Source: Armatimonas rosea (lineage in GTDB: Bacteria; Armatimonadota; Armatimonadia; Armatimonadales; Armatimonadaceae). From it: a DNA stretch of 64,000 nt. The stretch is from contig NZ_JACHGW010000004.1 of NCBI RefSeq assembly GCF_014202505.1, positions 434,001 through 498,000 on the forward strand, given 5' to 3'. Both the position numbers and the translations under genes were made by a program. Shown here piece after piece: positions 25,647 through 34,195 of this stretch (position 1 is the stretch's first letter; each line of letters opens with the position of its first letter). The notes beneath the pieces were generated by a model. It searched no databases and had not been told where the DNA came from. It was given only the letters and a program-made list of their open reading frames with translations.

Positions 25647-25713
25647 GTGTGATCTCCTTTTCTCTCCACGTGCTGTGGAAGCGGTCAGTCAATTAGATTG
25701 ACCGCTTTTTTTT
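25647..25713 (+). ncRNA. Candidate small RNA, about 67 nt
   Basis: It runs from the predicted start of the strong promoter to the end of a T8 terminator. The 5' part is pyrimidine-rich and probably unpaired, with CTCCTTTTCTCTCC, complementary to Shine-Dalgarno-like AGGAG/GGAG. Then comes a small stem CCAC-GTGCT-GTGG and the terminator stem GCGGTCA/TGACCGC. There is no start codon with a credible frame. Its length, promoter and terminator are those of a trans-acting bacterial sRNA. The family is unknown to me. Confidence 0.65.
25681..25713 (+). terminator. Rho-independent terminator of the candidate sRNA
   Basis: Stem GCGGTCA/TGACCGC (25681-25687 with 25699-25705) followed immediately by eight T. 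Confidence 0.9.
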
Positions 25714-25716
25714 GTC

Positions 25717-25855
25717 TCGCCCCCGTTAGAGGGGGGCGTCTCGCTGTCGTCGCAAGCTCCGACACGAAGGCCTCCGGCCATACCAAGTTTATTCGGTTAT
25801 GGCCGAAGGCCTTCCCAGCCATAGGCTCGTTGACGCCCCGCTCTAACCGGGGCGA
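25717..25855. repeat. Palindromic element, family 1 (139 bp)
   Basis: It starts TCGCCCCCGTTAGAGGGGGG, then CGTC; it ends GACGCCCCGCTCTAACCGGG, then GCGA. The two ends are near-complements of each other and each is also a hairpin. Interior CTCCGGCCATA and TATGGCCGAAGG pair. The right ~35 bp are almost identical to the copy at 40643. It begins four bases after the sRNA terminator. Confidence 0.85.
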
Positions 25856-25869
25856 TCTCCGACGCGATT

Positions 25870-26754
25870 CTAAATCTCGGCGAGTGAGCGGGTCATCAGG
25901 CTCCGGCAGAGCGACTGGGTCCCCGTGTGGGCAAAGTAGTCCGTGTGGGTGTCGATCAGCGCCGCGACCACGTCCATCTTGCCATCCAGACCATCGATGC
26001 GCCCCTTCAGGCTCTCGTAGATATTCTCGGGGGTGAGGCCGTGCTGCTGGACAAAGCTACCGATCCAGCCCGAGACCGAGCCAAAGGTCTGCCCGATAAA
26101 GCCCAGCTGCCCCAGGGTATCGCCGCCGGGGATCATGGACTTGAGCGCGTTGAAGGTCTGGTTGCCCTCTAGATGGCCCGCTGAGAAGCCGCGCAGGCTA
26201 CTGTCCACTTTATCGAGGAAGTCCGGCCCCAGCGGGAGGAGCCCATCGAAGGTCACCAGCGCCGCCATACGGATCAGCGAGTCGTGCTCAAACTGGCCCA
26301 GGGCGGCCACAAAGTCCCCGATCGAGTCGCCGGGGAGACCGTTGACATAGGTAAATGCCGTCAGCTCCGCGACGATCTTCACCGTCAGGTCGATTGTCTG
26401 CGTGACTTCGTCGTTGGGAGTGAGCTTCTCCAGAAACTTCAGCGCGGAGAAGCGCGCCCCGAGCTGGTGGGCAAGCGAGACATTGCCCAGCTTGTGGTCG
26501 GTGGAGTCGACCGCCTGGTAGATCCACAGCGCGCGCTGGTAGCCCTCGCCCGGATCGGCAAAGAGCGCGAGCGAGCGGTCCGAGACCTGCTGGAGAATCC
26601 CGGGGTCGGTCTCCCCGGTGTAGGCGGAGAGCATGTTCTCAAAGCCCACCACATTCTCCCACTGCCCCGGGGCAACCCAGTCGAGTGCCTTCAGCGCCCC
26701 AATCGTGATCCCCGCTGTCGGCAGGCGATCCGCATAAACATTAATTGCTTCCAT
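25870..26754 (-). CDS. Protein of unknown function
   Basis: 294 residues, mostly predicted helices, no signal peptide and no membrane segment. Sequence blocks such as YADRLPTAGITIGALKALDWVAPGQWENVVGFENML and THTDYFAHTGTQSLCRSL look like a conserved domain start and end. I recognise no family or catalytic motif. The stop lies next to a family 1 repeat and the start is preceded by a repeat (26769-26818), so it is bracketed by palindromic elements. Codon use resembles its neighbours, so it is a real gene. Confidence 0.7.
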   Translation of the reverse strand: MEAINVYADRLPTAGITIGALKALDWVAPGQWENVVGFENMLSAYTGETDPGILQQVSDRSLALFADPGEGYQRALWIYQAVDSTDHKLGNVSLAHQLGARFSALKFLEKLTPNDEVTQTIDLTVKIVAELTAFTYVNGLPGDSIGDFVAALGQFEHDSLIRMAALVTFDGLLPLGPDFLDKVDSSLRGFSAGHLEGNQTFNALKSMIPGGDTLGQLGFIGQTFGSVSGWIGSFVQQHGLTPENIYESLKGRIDGLDGKMDVVAALIDTHTDYFAHTGTQSLCRSLMTRSLAEI

Positions 26755-26768
26755 ATTCGTTACTTTCT

Positions 26769-26818
26769 ACCCCCTTCGCTTGCCGGAGGGGGTCGCCGTC
26801 TCAGCGGCGGGGGGAGGT
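26769..26818. repeat. CCCCCTTCGC-type palindromic repeat (family 4), intergenic copy
   Basis: It begins ACCCCCTTCGC, contains GCCGGAGGGGGTCGC, and ends GGGGGGAGGTT. It matches the in-frame copy at 36419-36471 at both ends. It occupies nearly the whole gap between the 26818 stop and the 26754 start. Confidence 0.7.
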
Positions 26819-27423
26819 TACTTAAGCCCCGCAAGCCCCGCGAGGTCGAACTTCTCCACCCAGCTCTGTAGGTCTGAGTCGCTGAGGGTGGGGCCACTGG
26901 CACGCACCTTGACCTGGTAGCGATCCCCCACCAGCACGGCGATCCCGCTCATGCCATCGTTGGTGGCCGGGTTGCCCGCGACGCTACGTCCTGCGCTCTT
27001 GAACTTATCGCGTGCACTGGGATTGCCCGCCGTGTCGCTGATCGAGAGAGTCGCGACCGTCTTGCCGTCCTTGGTGAGGTTGGCCAGCGATGTCCCGTTC
27101 TTCTCCTGGGTGAAGATTCGCTTAAAGCCATCGGAGTCGCCGGGGAAGAACTTATTGAGGGCGCTGCCGGGGACGGGCTTCGACGGTAGAACCAGGGTCC
27201 CGACAGAGCCCGCAGACGAGGCACTGGTCGCACTCCCCCCACCGGCACGCACGGCACGAGGGTCGGGGGGCAGGTCCGGCAGGCCCGCGGGTCGTCCCGC
27301 AGGGGCGGTCTGTGCAGGCGGAGCGGGTGGCGGTGCGCTCGACTGCGGGCTGGGACAGCCCATCAGGGGGAGTGTCGTCAGCGCTGCCAGGGCAACGAGA
27401 GCGAGTTCAGACTTGAGGCGCAT
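26818..27423 (-). CDS. Hypothetical lipoprotein
   Basis: 201 residues from ATG 27423. Signal MRLKSELALVALAALTTLPLMGC with LMGC lipobox, then a Pro/Ala-rich linker (SSAPPPAPPAQTAPAGRPA) and a compact domain. That domain contains FFPGDSDGFKRIFTQEKNGTSLANLTKDGKTVATLSISDTAGN and YQVKVRASGPTLSDSDLQSWVEKFDLAGL. It is probably anchored at the outer or cytoplasmic membrane facing outward. The family is not recognised. The 13 residues upstream of this Met in the longer frame lack signal features and are excluded. Confidence 0.75.
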   Translation of the reverse strand: MRLKSELALVALAALTTLPLMGCPSPQSSAPPPAPPAQTAPAGRPAGLPDLPPDPRAVRAGGGSATSASSAGSVGTLVLPSKPVPGSALNKFFPGDSDGFKRIFTQEKNGTSLANLTKDGKTVATLSISDTAGNPSARDKFKSAGRSVAGNPATNDGMSGIAVLVGDRYQVKVRASGPTLSDSDLQSWVEKFDLAGLAGLK

Positions 27424-27505
27424 GGGAAAATCCTTTGAATCTTTCAGAGCGAGGTTTCGCAAACAGATTATATACGACCGTCGCCCACTTCTTGTTCCGT
27501 TTGGG

Positions 27506-27511
27506 TATAAC
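27506..27511 (+). promoter_or_regulatory. -10 box (TATAAC) for the PhyH-like gene
   Basis: TATAAC ends 7 nt before ATG 27519. No Shine-Dalgarno. Confidence 0.55.
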
Positions 27512-27518
27512 CAATTCC

Positions 27519-28886
27519 ATGACGACCACGCAGCGCCAGCAGTTCTTCACCGACGGCTATGTCAGCCTCCACCCCGAGCTTCCCGCCGCGCTCCACGCCC
27601 GCATCCGGGAGCGCCTCGCCTTCGTCCTCAAGCAGGAGTTCAATCCGGGCAACAATATCCTTCCCGCGGTCCCCGAGCTCCAGCAGGTCCTGGACTCCCC
27701 CGAGCTTGTCGCCGCCCTGACCGAGGTGCTGGGCGAGGGCTATGTCCTGCACCCCCACCGCTTCTGTCACAACAACGAGCCCGCACAGCAGACCGACGAC
27801 GGCCTGAAGGCGGGCGCAGGCACCCATGCCTATATCGGGTGGCACCAGGACTCCCACAGCCCCCTTGCGCGCCCGCGGCACCACGCCTGCCGCTATGCCA
27901 TGGTGCTCTACTACCCCCAGGACACGCCCAAGGAGCTTGGGCCGACCCAGCTGATCCCCGGCACCCAGTTCCACCGCACCCTCACCGAGGCCGACTACGC
28001 GCGCGGCTTCCAGGCGGCGGGACCTGCGGGAACCTGCACGCTGGTGCACTTCGATATCGCCCACGGCGGCTCCCTCAACCTCACCGACCAGACCCGCTAC
28101 ATGGTGAAGCTTGTCTTTGTGCGCACCCAGGAGCCGGAGTCCTTTGACCTGCCGACCCAGCCCGCACCGGAGCCGTCGGAGATACCAAGCCTCATCGCCG
28201 CGCTCAATGGCCCCCACCCGGCACGCCTTCAGGCGATCTACGCCCTCGCCGCCGCGGGGGAGCCCGCGGTCGCGCCGCTCTGCGATGCCCTAGCAAGTCG
28301 CACGGAGAGTGGCTGGCACGAGGGCGCGGTGGTCATGGACGATACCGCCTATGCCCTCGCCGCGCTGGGGACGCCGGCCCTTCCTGGGCTACTCGCGCTC
28401 CTGGAGAGCCCGTCGGAGTGGGTACAGATGAACGCGATCTTTGCCCTGGGCGAGCAAGGCAGGAAGGCACGTGCCGCCGCGCCCGCTCTCCTCGAGAAGC
28501 TCTCGCATCCGTCGCACGCCATTGTCCGCACCGCTCTCGATGCCCTGGGGCAGGTCGGTGCCGAGGAAGCGGCCCTCCTCCCTGAGCTGCGTCGCCTGCT
28601 CCTCACCGACAACGCCGTGTGGCAGGAGCCGCTCTACCGCACGTGGACCGGGGAGAACCAAGTGCGGGTCAATGCGATCATGGCCCTGCTCAAGCTCGGC
28701 TGGCACTCCGATGCCGTCATTGACTTGGTCATCGCGGCCCTGAACGACCCCTGCGGCTATGTCGGCGGCTTTGGGCTCGAGATTCTGGAGCGCTCCGGGA
28801 AGCCCGAAGCGCTCCGCACGGCGCTGCACTACCTCAAGGCACACCGCTGGGACAACACACTCGGCAAGGGAGTCCGAACCTACTGA
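27519..28886 (+). CDS. Phytanoyl-CoA dioxygenase (PhyH)-like protein fused to HEAT repeats
   Basis: 455 residues. Residues ~1-210 are a 2-oxoglutarate/Fe(II) dioxygenase of the PhyH family: FFTDGYVSLHPELP start, iron site H109-x-D111 in IGWHQDSHS, distal histidine in the VHFDIAHGGS segment (H182 the likely ligand), and R193 for 2-oxoglutarate. Residues ~230-455 are alpha-helical repeats of HEAT/PBS-lyase type (LQAIYALAAAGEPAVAPLCDAL, MNAIFALGEQGRKARAAAPALLEKL, IVRTALDALGQVG). The fusion suggests a hydroxylase that docks on a protein partner. Convergent with the MFS gene, overlapping by 7 bp. Confidence 0.85.
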   Translation: MTTTQRQQFFTDGYVSLHPELPAALHARIRERLAFVLKQEFNPGNNILPAVPELQQVLDSPELVAALTEVLGEGYVLHPHRFCHNNEPAQQTDDGLKAGAGTHAYIGWHQDSHSPLARPRHHACRYAMVLYYPQDTPKELGPTQLIPGTQFHRTLTEADYARGFQAAGPAGTCTLVHFDIAHGGSLNLTDQTRYMVKLVFVRTQEPESFDLPTQPAPEPSEIPSLIAALNGPHPARLQAIYALAAAGEPAVAPLCDALASRTESGWHEGAVVMDDTAYALAALGTPALPGLLALLESPSEWVQMNAIFALGEQGRKARAAAPALLEKLSHPSHAIVRTALDALGQVGAEEAALLPELRRLLLTDNAVWQEPLYRTWTGENQVRVNAIMALLKLGWHSDAVIDLVIAALNDPCGYVGGFGLEILERSGKPEALRTALHYLKAHRWDNTLGKGVRTY

Positions 28887-30193
28887 TCCTCGGTCTCGGC
28901 GCTACGGCGAGCCAGGAGCGGAACGACAACCCCGGCGAAGAGACCGCCGGCGAGAACAAAGCCCGCCAGGAGGAGCAGGCTGCTTAGGAAGCTATCCGAG
29001 CCCGCCTTTACCTGGCCAAAGAGCTTGGGGCCGGCAAAGCCCGCCAGGTTCCCCACGGAGTTGATCATCGCCAGGCCGGCCGCGACATAGACCCCGCGCA
29101 AGAACTGCGGGGGCACGGCCCAGAACGGTCCCAGAGTCGACCACATCCCCGCCGCCGCCACCGAGAGGCAGACCAGCGAGCCCCACAGCGGCATGAACGC
29201 CTGCCCTGAGAGCGCCAGCCCGACCGAGCCAATCACCGCAGGAACCGCGATATGCCAGCGCCGCTCGTTGGTCTTGTCGGAGTGCCAGGCATTGACCACC
29301 ATCGCGACCCCCGCCGTGAAGTACGGGATCGCGGTGAGCTGCCCGACACGGGTATTGTCGCCGCCACTCATGGTCTTGAGGAGCTGGGGGAGCCACATCG
29401 TGATCCCGTACATCCCAAAGACCAGCAGGAAGTAGACCCCACACCACATCCAGACACGCGAGTCTTTTACCAGCTTGAGGAGCACCGCGTTGTCGTGGCT
29501 ATCCGCCACCGAGACCGGCTTGCCAAACTCCAGCTCCTCCACGCGCAGACGCTCCTCAATGACCTCGCGCTCCTCTTGGGTGAGCCACTTCGCATCCTTG
29601 GGGCCATTGGGCAGGTACGCCAGCACCACAAAGCCAATCAGCATCGCGGGGACCCCCTCCAAAACAAAGAGCCACTGCCAGGGCTGCATAGCCGGGAGCG
29701 CCTTCGCCTTGTCGAGGATCCAGCCCGAGAGCGGCCCGCCAAAGGTCAGCGCGACCGCGTTTGCGGTCATGAATAGTGCGATCACCCGCGCCCGCTCTTT
29801 CCGCGTGAACCAGAAGGTTAGGTAGAGCAAGACCCCTGGGAAGAAGCCCGCCTCGGCGACCCCCAGCATAAACCGGAAGAAGTAGAAGGTCACCGCACTG
29901 CTGGAGAGCGCCATGAGGGCGGAGATCAGCCCCCAGGTAATCATGATCCGGGTGATCCACATCCGCGCCCCAACCTTGCGCAGGATCAGGTTCGAGGGGA
30001 CTTCAAAGAGAAAGTACCCAAAGAAGAAGATCCCCGCCCCACTGGCAAAGATCGCCTCACTAAACCAAGAGACATCCTTCATCTCTAGCTTGGCAAAGCT
30101 AACATTGACCCGGTCGATGTAGGCAATCACGTAGAGAAAGAAGAGAAAGGGAATCAGGCGCAGCGCGGCTTTCCTGACAGCAGGGTGTTCCAT
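28880..30193 (-). CDS. MFS transporter, anion:cation symporter (ACS)-like
   Basis: 437 residues with 12 predicted membrane helices. The N-terminus RLIPFLFFLYVIAYIDRVNVSFAKLEMKD is the standard ACS (glucarate/galactonate/phthalate transporter) start, and FFFGYFLFEVPSNLILRKVGARMWITRIMITWG is the conserved loop 2-3 region. These proteins import organic anions such as sugar acids with protons. No sugar-acid enzyme is directly adjacent, but FAH/SDR and an apionate-lactonase-like gene occur at 52.7-57.4 kb. Confidence 0.88.
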   Translation of the reverse strand: MEHPAVRKAALRLIPFLFFLYVIAYIDRVNVSFAKLEMKDVSWFSEAIFASGAGIFFFGYFLFEVPSNLILRKVGARMWITRIMITWGLISALMALSSSAVTFYFFRFMLGVAEAGFFPGVLLYLTFWFTRKERARVIALFMTANAVALTFGGPLSGWILDKAKALPAMQPWQWLFVLEGVPAMLIGFVVLAYLPNGPKDAKWLTQEEREVIEERLRVEELEFGKPVSVADSHDNAVLLKLVKDSRVWMWCGVYFLLVFGMYGITMWLPQLLKTMSGGDNTRVGQLTAIPYFTAGVAMVVNAWHSDKTNERRWHIAVPAVIGSVGLALSGQAFMPLWGSLVCLSVAAAGMWSTLGPFWAVPPQFLRGVYVAAGLAMINSVGNLAGFAGPKLFGQVKAGSDSFLSSLLLLAGFVLAGGLFAGVVVPLLARRSAETEDQ

Positions 30194-30297
30194 GGGGTCA
30201 GTGTTCGACAGGCAGGTGTGAGAAACCTCCCAGCAGACGCTGTAACAAAGCGTTTCTCTGCGGTATCCTCAGAACCAGAACAACGGAGGAACTGCAA

Positions 30298-30825
30298 ATG
30301 ACAAACGGAGATGTGCTTGCCTACATTTCTCTACTGGCCGCGATCTTAGTGACACTCTGGGCCGCGATCTTGACCGTGGGGCTGGTGTTCTCAGCCAAGA
30401 CCCAGCACGCGGCGCAGCTACTGGAGCGGGCACCGGGACGTGCCCTGGGAACAGGAGCGGGCCTCGGGCTCCTCGGGGTGGGGCTGGGGATCGTGCTCCT
30501 CAATAGTAAGAATGGCCTCGGAATGCTGATCGGCTGGGTGCTCCTGGCCATCACCCTCAGCATCGCGATGATCGGGAGCGCGGGGCTGGCTCGCGTGATG
30601 AGTGGGCGGATGCAGCACCTCGCCCCCACCCAGAGCGCCCTGACCACCCTCGCCCGCGGGGGAGCCCTCCTGATCGCCGCAGGGGCACTTCCCGCGGTGG
30701 GCTGGATTCTCTTCTTCCCCCTCCAGCTCTTCGCGTCGCTGGGAGCCGGTTTCCAGGCGCTGACCGCCCGTGAGCGCCTCCCCTACGAGCAGCCCGCGCC
30801 CCAGCCCCAGCCCCACCAGCAATGA
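30298..30825 (+). CDS. Hypothetical membrane protein
   Basis: 175 residues with about four membrane segments (VLAYISLLAAILVTLWAAILTVGLVF, GLGLLGVGLGIVLL, LIGWVLLAITLSIAMIG, LLIAAGALPAVGWILFFPLQL) and a Gln/Pro-rich tail. A strong Shine-Dalgarno (GGAGG) precedes the ATG. Its stop overlaps the start of the DUF1800 gene (ATGA), so the two are translationally coupled. Function unknown. Confidence 0.72.
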   Translation: MTNGDVLAYISLLAAILVTLWAAILTVGLVFSAKTQHAAQLLERAPGRALGTGAGLGLLGVGLGIVLLNSKNGLGMLIGWVLLAITLSIAMIGSAGLARVMSGRMQHLAPTQSALTTLARGGALLIAAGALPAVGWILFFPLQLFASLGAGFQALTARERLPYEQPAPQPQPHQQ

Positions 30826-32300
30826 AACGACGAGCACTCCTCCTAGGGGCAGGCCTTGCGAGCGCGGCGCTCACGGGCTGCCGTAGCGAAAAATCCGGCG
30901 AGGGGCCGCTACGGGAGGCACTGCGGGACCTGCGCGATCCCCGCCCCCGTGTCCGCACGAGCCCTCGCCCCCCGCTCCGCCCGATCGGCGATGCGCAGCT
31001 GCTCAACCGCGCCGCGTTTGGGCGGTCGCTACAGGACCTGGAGAGCCTGGAGCGCCTGGGAAAGGACGCCTGGCTCGCCGAGCAGCTCAAGGCCCCCACA
31101 CACGACGACGACGAGTCGCTGGCGCTACGCTGGCGGCTCAATGGGCTCGAGGTCTTTCGGACGCCCGCCTACGAGCTCCGCGACACGCCGCAGAAGATGG
31201 TCCTGGAGCAGCTCTCTCGTAGTGCCATTCTGCGCGCAACCTACTCCAAGTGGCAGCTCCGCGAGCGCCTCTGCGACTTCTGGGCCAACCACCTCAATAT
31301 CTACGCCCGCAAGGTCTACTCCGCGCCGCACCGCAATAATGTCTCCGCAGAGCTGATGTACCTCCTCCCCACCGATCTCAAGACGGTCGTGCGTGCCAAT
31401 GCACTGGGAAGAGTCCACGATGTCATCGGGGCGTCGATGAAGTCCTCCGCGATGCTGGGCTACTTGGACCAGCAGGTCAGCGATGCGCGCCACCCCAACG
31501 AGAACTACGCCCGCGAGCTTTTGGAGCTGCACACGCTCGGGGTGGACGGCGGCTACTCCCAGCGCGATGTGATGGAGGTCGCCCGCTGCCTGACCGGCTG
31601 GACCATCGAGGACCGCTTTCTCTCCGGTCGGAAACTCACCGATGGCCTCTCCCACCGCCAGACCGGCGCGGTCTACTTCGACCCGCACCGCCACGACGAC
31701 GGCGAGAAAGTGGTGCTGGGCGAGAAGATCCCGGCGGGCGGCGGCGAGAGCGATGCCACCCGCGTGCTGGAGATCGTCCTAAAGCACCCGTCGGCGGCGC
31801 GCTTTCTCTCCCGCAAGCTGGTCCACTACTTCTACGGCGACGATGCCCAGGCCGAGGCGCTGACCGCAAAAGTGGGCGAGACCTACACCAAGACCGATGG
31901 CTCGATCCGTGCGATGGTGGAGACCCTGCTGAAGTCACCGGAGCTGGAGCACGCCCCGCCGATCCTCAAGCGGCCCTTTGACTTCACGGTCTCCGCGCTC
32001 CGCGCCACCAACGCCCTCACCGATGGCAGCCAGGGTGTGCAGGAGCACCTCACTCGTATGGGGCAGCCGCTCTACGAGTGGCCCATGCCCGATGGCTACC
32101 CTGAGAAGACCCAGGCCTGGACTGGCTCGCTCCTGGCGCGGTGGAACTTCGCCAACGCGCTCACGTCGGGCGGGGTGGCCGCAACCCAGGTCGACCAAGA
32201 GGCGGCTAGCACCCTGCTCGCGCCCCTCCCCGCGTTTTCCGGCAAGCCCGAGGAGCGCCTCGCCCTCGCGCTTTCCTCACCCGAGTTTCAGTGGAGATAG
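30822..32300 (+). CDS. DUF1800 family secreted protein
   Basis: 492 residues. N-terminus MKRRALLLGAGLASAALTGC looks like a lipoprotein signal with LTGC lipobox. The DUF1800 core is clear: LLNRAAFGRSLQDLESLERLGKDAWLAEQL, LRERLCDFWANHLNIYARKV, NYARELLELHTLGVDGGYSQRDVMEVARCLTGWTI and YFDPHRHDDGEKVVLG. DUF1800 proteins are nearly always encoded next to a DUF1501 protein, as here (7 nt further). They are exported, and their biochemical role is unknown. Confidence 0.92.
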   Translation: MKRRALLLGAGLASAALTGCRSEKSGEGPLREALRDLRDPRPRVRTSPRPPLRPIGDAQLLNRAAFGRSLQDLESLERLGKDAWLAEQLKAPTHDDDESLALRWRLNGLEVFRTPAYELRDTPQKMVLEQLSRSAILRATYSKWQLRERLCDFWANHLNIYARKVYSAPHRNNVSAELMYLLPTDLKTVVRANALGRVHDVIGASMKSSAMLGYLDQQVSDARHPNENYARELLELHTLGVDGGYSQRDVMEVARCLTGWTIEDRFLSGRKLTDGLSHRQTGAVYFDPHRHDDGEKVVLGEKIPAGGGESDATRVLEIVLKHPSAARFLSRKLVHYFYGDDAQAEALTAKVGETYTKTDGSIRAMVETLLKSPELEHAPPILKRPFDFTVSALRATNALTDGSQGVQEHLTRMGQPLYEWPMPDGYPEKTQAWTGSLLARWNFANALTSGGVAATQVDQEAASTLLAPLPAFSGKPEERLALALSSPEFQWR

Positions 32301-32307
32301 AGAAAAA

Positions 32308-33540
32308 ATGAACGACTGGGGACTGTGTGAAGAGAGCACCCACAAGAGTCAGACACGGCGCGACCTGCTCGGTGGAGCCCTCGCCGCAGCGATTGTCGCC
32401 TGGGCGGGTAGCTCGGCGCTCGCGCAGCTGACCGTCGGCAAAGAGAAGCGCAAGCCGCTGATCACGATCTTTCTGCGGGGCGGCATGGACGGCCTCACGG
32501 CGCTGGCTCCGGTGGGCGACGACGACTACCATAAGAACCGCCCGACCATCAAGGTGACCAACCCGCTCAAGCTCGACGGCTTCTTTGGCCTGCATCCGTC
32601 GCTTGTCGGGCTCCATCCGCTCTACCAAGAAGGCAAGCTCGCGCCGCTCCACGCCGTGGGCTCGCTCGACCAGAGCCGCTCGCACTTCGAGGCCATGGCC
32701 CTGATGGAGCGCGGGGCCGCCAGCGATCCGGCATCGATTCCGTCGGGCTGGGTGGCGCGCTACCTCTCCGCCCTCCCCGATGACAACCCGTCGCCGCTCC
32801 GGGGAGTGGCCTTCAACACGATCCTCCCCGATATCCTACGCGGTGCCACCAGTGCGATGGCGATCAACGATATCAAGGACCTGCGGCTCAGTGTCTCCCC
32901 CGAGCTTCGCGGTGCGCTAGAGAGTGTCTACGCCCACGGCACCGATGCCGCCGCAGTCGCCGGCCGTGAGGCGCTTGGTGTCTTGAAGGTGCTGGAGAAG
33001 CTCGACCCGAAGCGCTACCAGCCTGGCGGCGGTGCGAAGTACCCGGAGACGGGCCTGGGCAATGGCCTGCGCCAGACCGCGATGCTCCTCAAGGCGGGGG
33101 TTGGGGTGGAGACTGCTTGTCTGGACCGCGGCGGCTGGGACACCCATGTCGGGCAGAACACGCCGTTTCTGGCCCAGCAGCTCCAGGATGTCGGGGACTC
33201 GCTGGCGGCTTTTACCAAGGACCTCGGCCCACAGCTCGCCGACGTGACAATCGTGGTGATGACCGAGTTTGGCCGGCGGGTTGCGGAGAACAGCGGGCTG
33301 GGCACCGACCACGGCCGCGCGAGCTGCTGGTTCGTGGCCGGTGGCGGAGTCAAGGGTGGCAAGGTCTACGCCAGCTGGCCCGGCCTGAAGGACAACCAGC
33401 TCGAAGCCCCCGGCGACCTCAAGGTCACCACCGACTACCGCGATATCCTCACCGAGCTCGCGAGTCGGCAAGTCGGGCTGGAGAAGGCTGCGGCACTCTT
33501 CCCCAGTGCCCCCGGAAAGCTCGTGGGACTCTTTGGGTAG
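32308..33540 (+). CDS. DUF1501 family protein with Tat signal
   Basis: 410 residues from ATG 32308. The twin-arginine signal is TRRDLLGGALAAAIVAWAGSSALA. The DUF1501 (sulfatase/alkaline-phosphatase-like fold) core includes KPLITIFLRGGMDGLTALAPVGDDDYHKNRPT, VGSLDQSRSHFEAMALMERG, and VIVVMTEFGRRVAENSGLGTDHG. It is the usual partner of DUF1800 and is exported folded. The long in-frame extension from 31978 overlaps the DUF1800 gene and is a shadow. Confidence 0.93.
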   Translation: MNDWGLCEESTHKSQTRRDLLGGALAAAIVAWAGSSALAQLTVGKEKRKPLITIFLRGGMDGLTALAPVGDDDYHKNRPTIKVTNPLKLDGFFGLHPSLVGLHPLYQEGKLAPLHAVGSLDQSRSHFEAMALMERGAASDPASIPSGWVARYLSALPDDNPSPLRGVAFNTILPDILRGATSAMAINDIKDLRLSVSPELRGALESVYAHGTDAAAVAGREALGVLKVLEKLDPKRYQPGGGAKYPETGLGNGLRQTAMLLKAGVGVETACLDRGGWDTHVGQNTPFLAQQLQDVGDSLAAFTKDLGPQLADVTIVVMTEFGRRVAENSGLGTDHGRASCWFVAGGGVKGGKVYASWPGLKDNQLEAPGDLKVTTDYRDILTELASRQVGLEKAAALFPSAPGKLVGLFG

Positions 33541-33565
33541 CGGGCGCAGTGGCCTGAGTCTGGGG

Positions 33566-34150
33566 ATGGGGGCACTTGTCGGCTGCGGTGTCATTGGGAT
33601 TGCGGGGCTCGTGGTCTTCCTGCTGGTGCAGCGAGGCTGTGGCACCGCGCCCACCCCACCTCCGATCGCCCAGACAAGTCCGCCGCCCCCCGCTATGGCT
33701 GCGACCCCGACACCTCTGCCCAGTCAGCCGGGCGAAATCAATGACCCTTCGTATTTTTCCAAGCCCGAAGCGCTCGACAAGCCGGTCACGACGCTCTTTG
33801 ACGCCAAGTCGGTCATCGGGCTCAGCGCGGCGGACCTCCCCCGGCTACTAGGTCCACGTTCGCAGCGCTCGGGCAACACCCTGACCTTCAAGCCCAAGGG
33901 CTGCGACGAGGTCACCGTCCAGCTCTCCGAGGGGCGAGCGGTCGCGGTCACGATCTACTTCTCCGTAGGAGCAGCAGGGCCGGCGGAGGCGCTCCAGAGA
34001 GTGGGTATCTTCCCCGCCACCCCCGCGGAGAGGTCCTCACCGCAGGCCGCGGTCTGGTCCGGGGCGTCGCTGGGGGTGGAGACTGCCGTGGTCGGCGCGT
34101 TTAGCAATGCCGGGCGCGCGGGCGGCTGGGACTGTGTCGGCCTCAAATAG
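33566..34150 (+). CDS. Hypothetical single-pass membrane protein
   Basis: About 194 residues if the ATG at 33566 is used. One membrane segment at the N-terminus (GALVGCGVIGIAGLVVFLLVQRGC), a Pro/Thr-rich linker (TPPPIAQTSPPPPAMAATPTPLPS), then a soluble domain with ALDKPVTTLFDAKSVIGLSAADLPRLLGP and VTVQLSEGRAVAVTIYF. The start is uncertain: a TTG at 33533 and an ATG at 33506 are in frame but overlap the DUF1501 gene. No named family. Confidence 0.62.
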   Translation: MGALVGCGVIGIAGLVVFLLVQRGCGTAPTPPPIAQTSPPPPAMAATPTPLPSQPGEINDPSYFSKPEALDKPVTTLFDAKSVIGLSAADLPRLLGPRSQRSGNTLTFKPKGCDEVTVQLSEGRAVAVTIYFSVGAAGPAEALQRVGIFPATPAERSSPQAAVWSGASLGVETAVVGAFSNAGRAGGWDCVGLK

Positions 34151-34195
34151 CCTCCCAACTACAGGTACAATGGGGCGGGAGAACCTTGAACTCGT

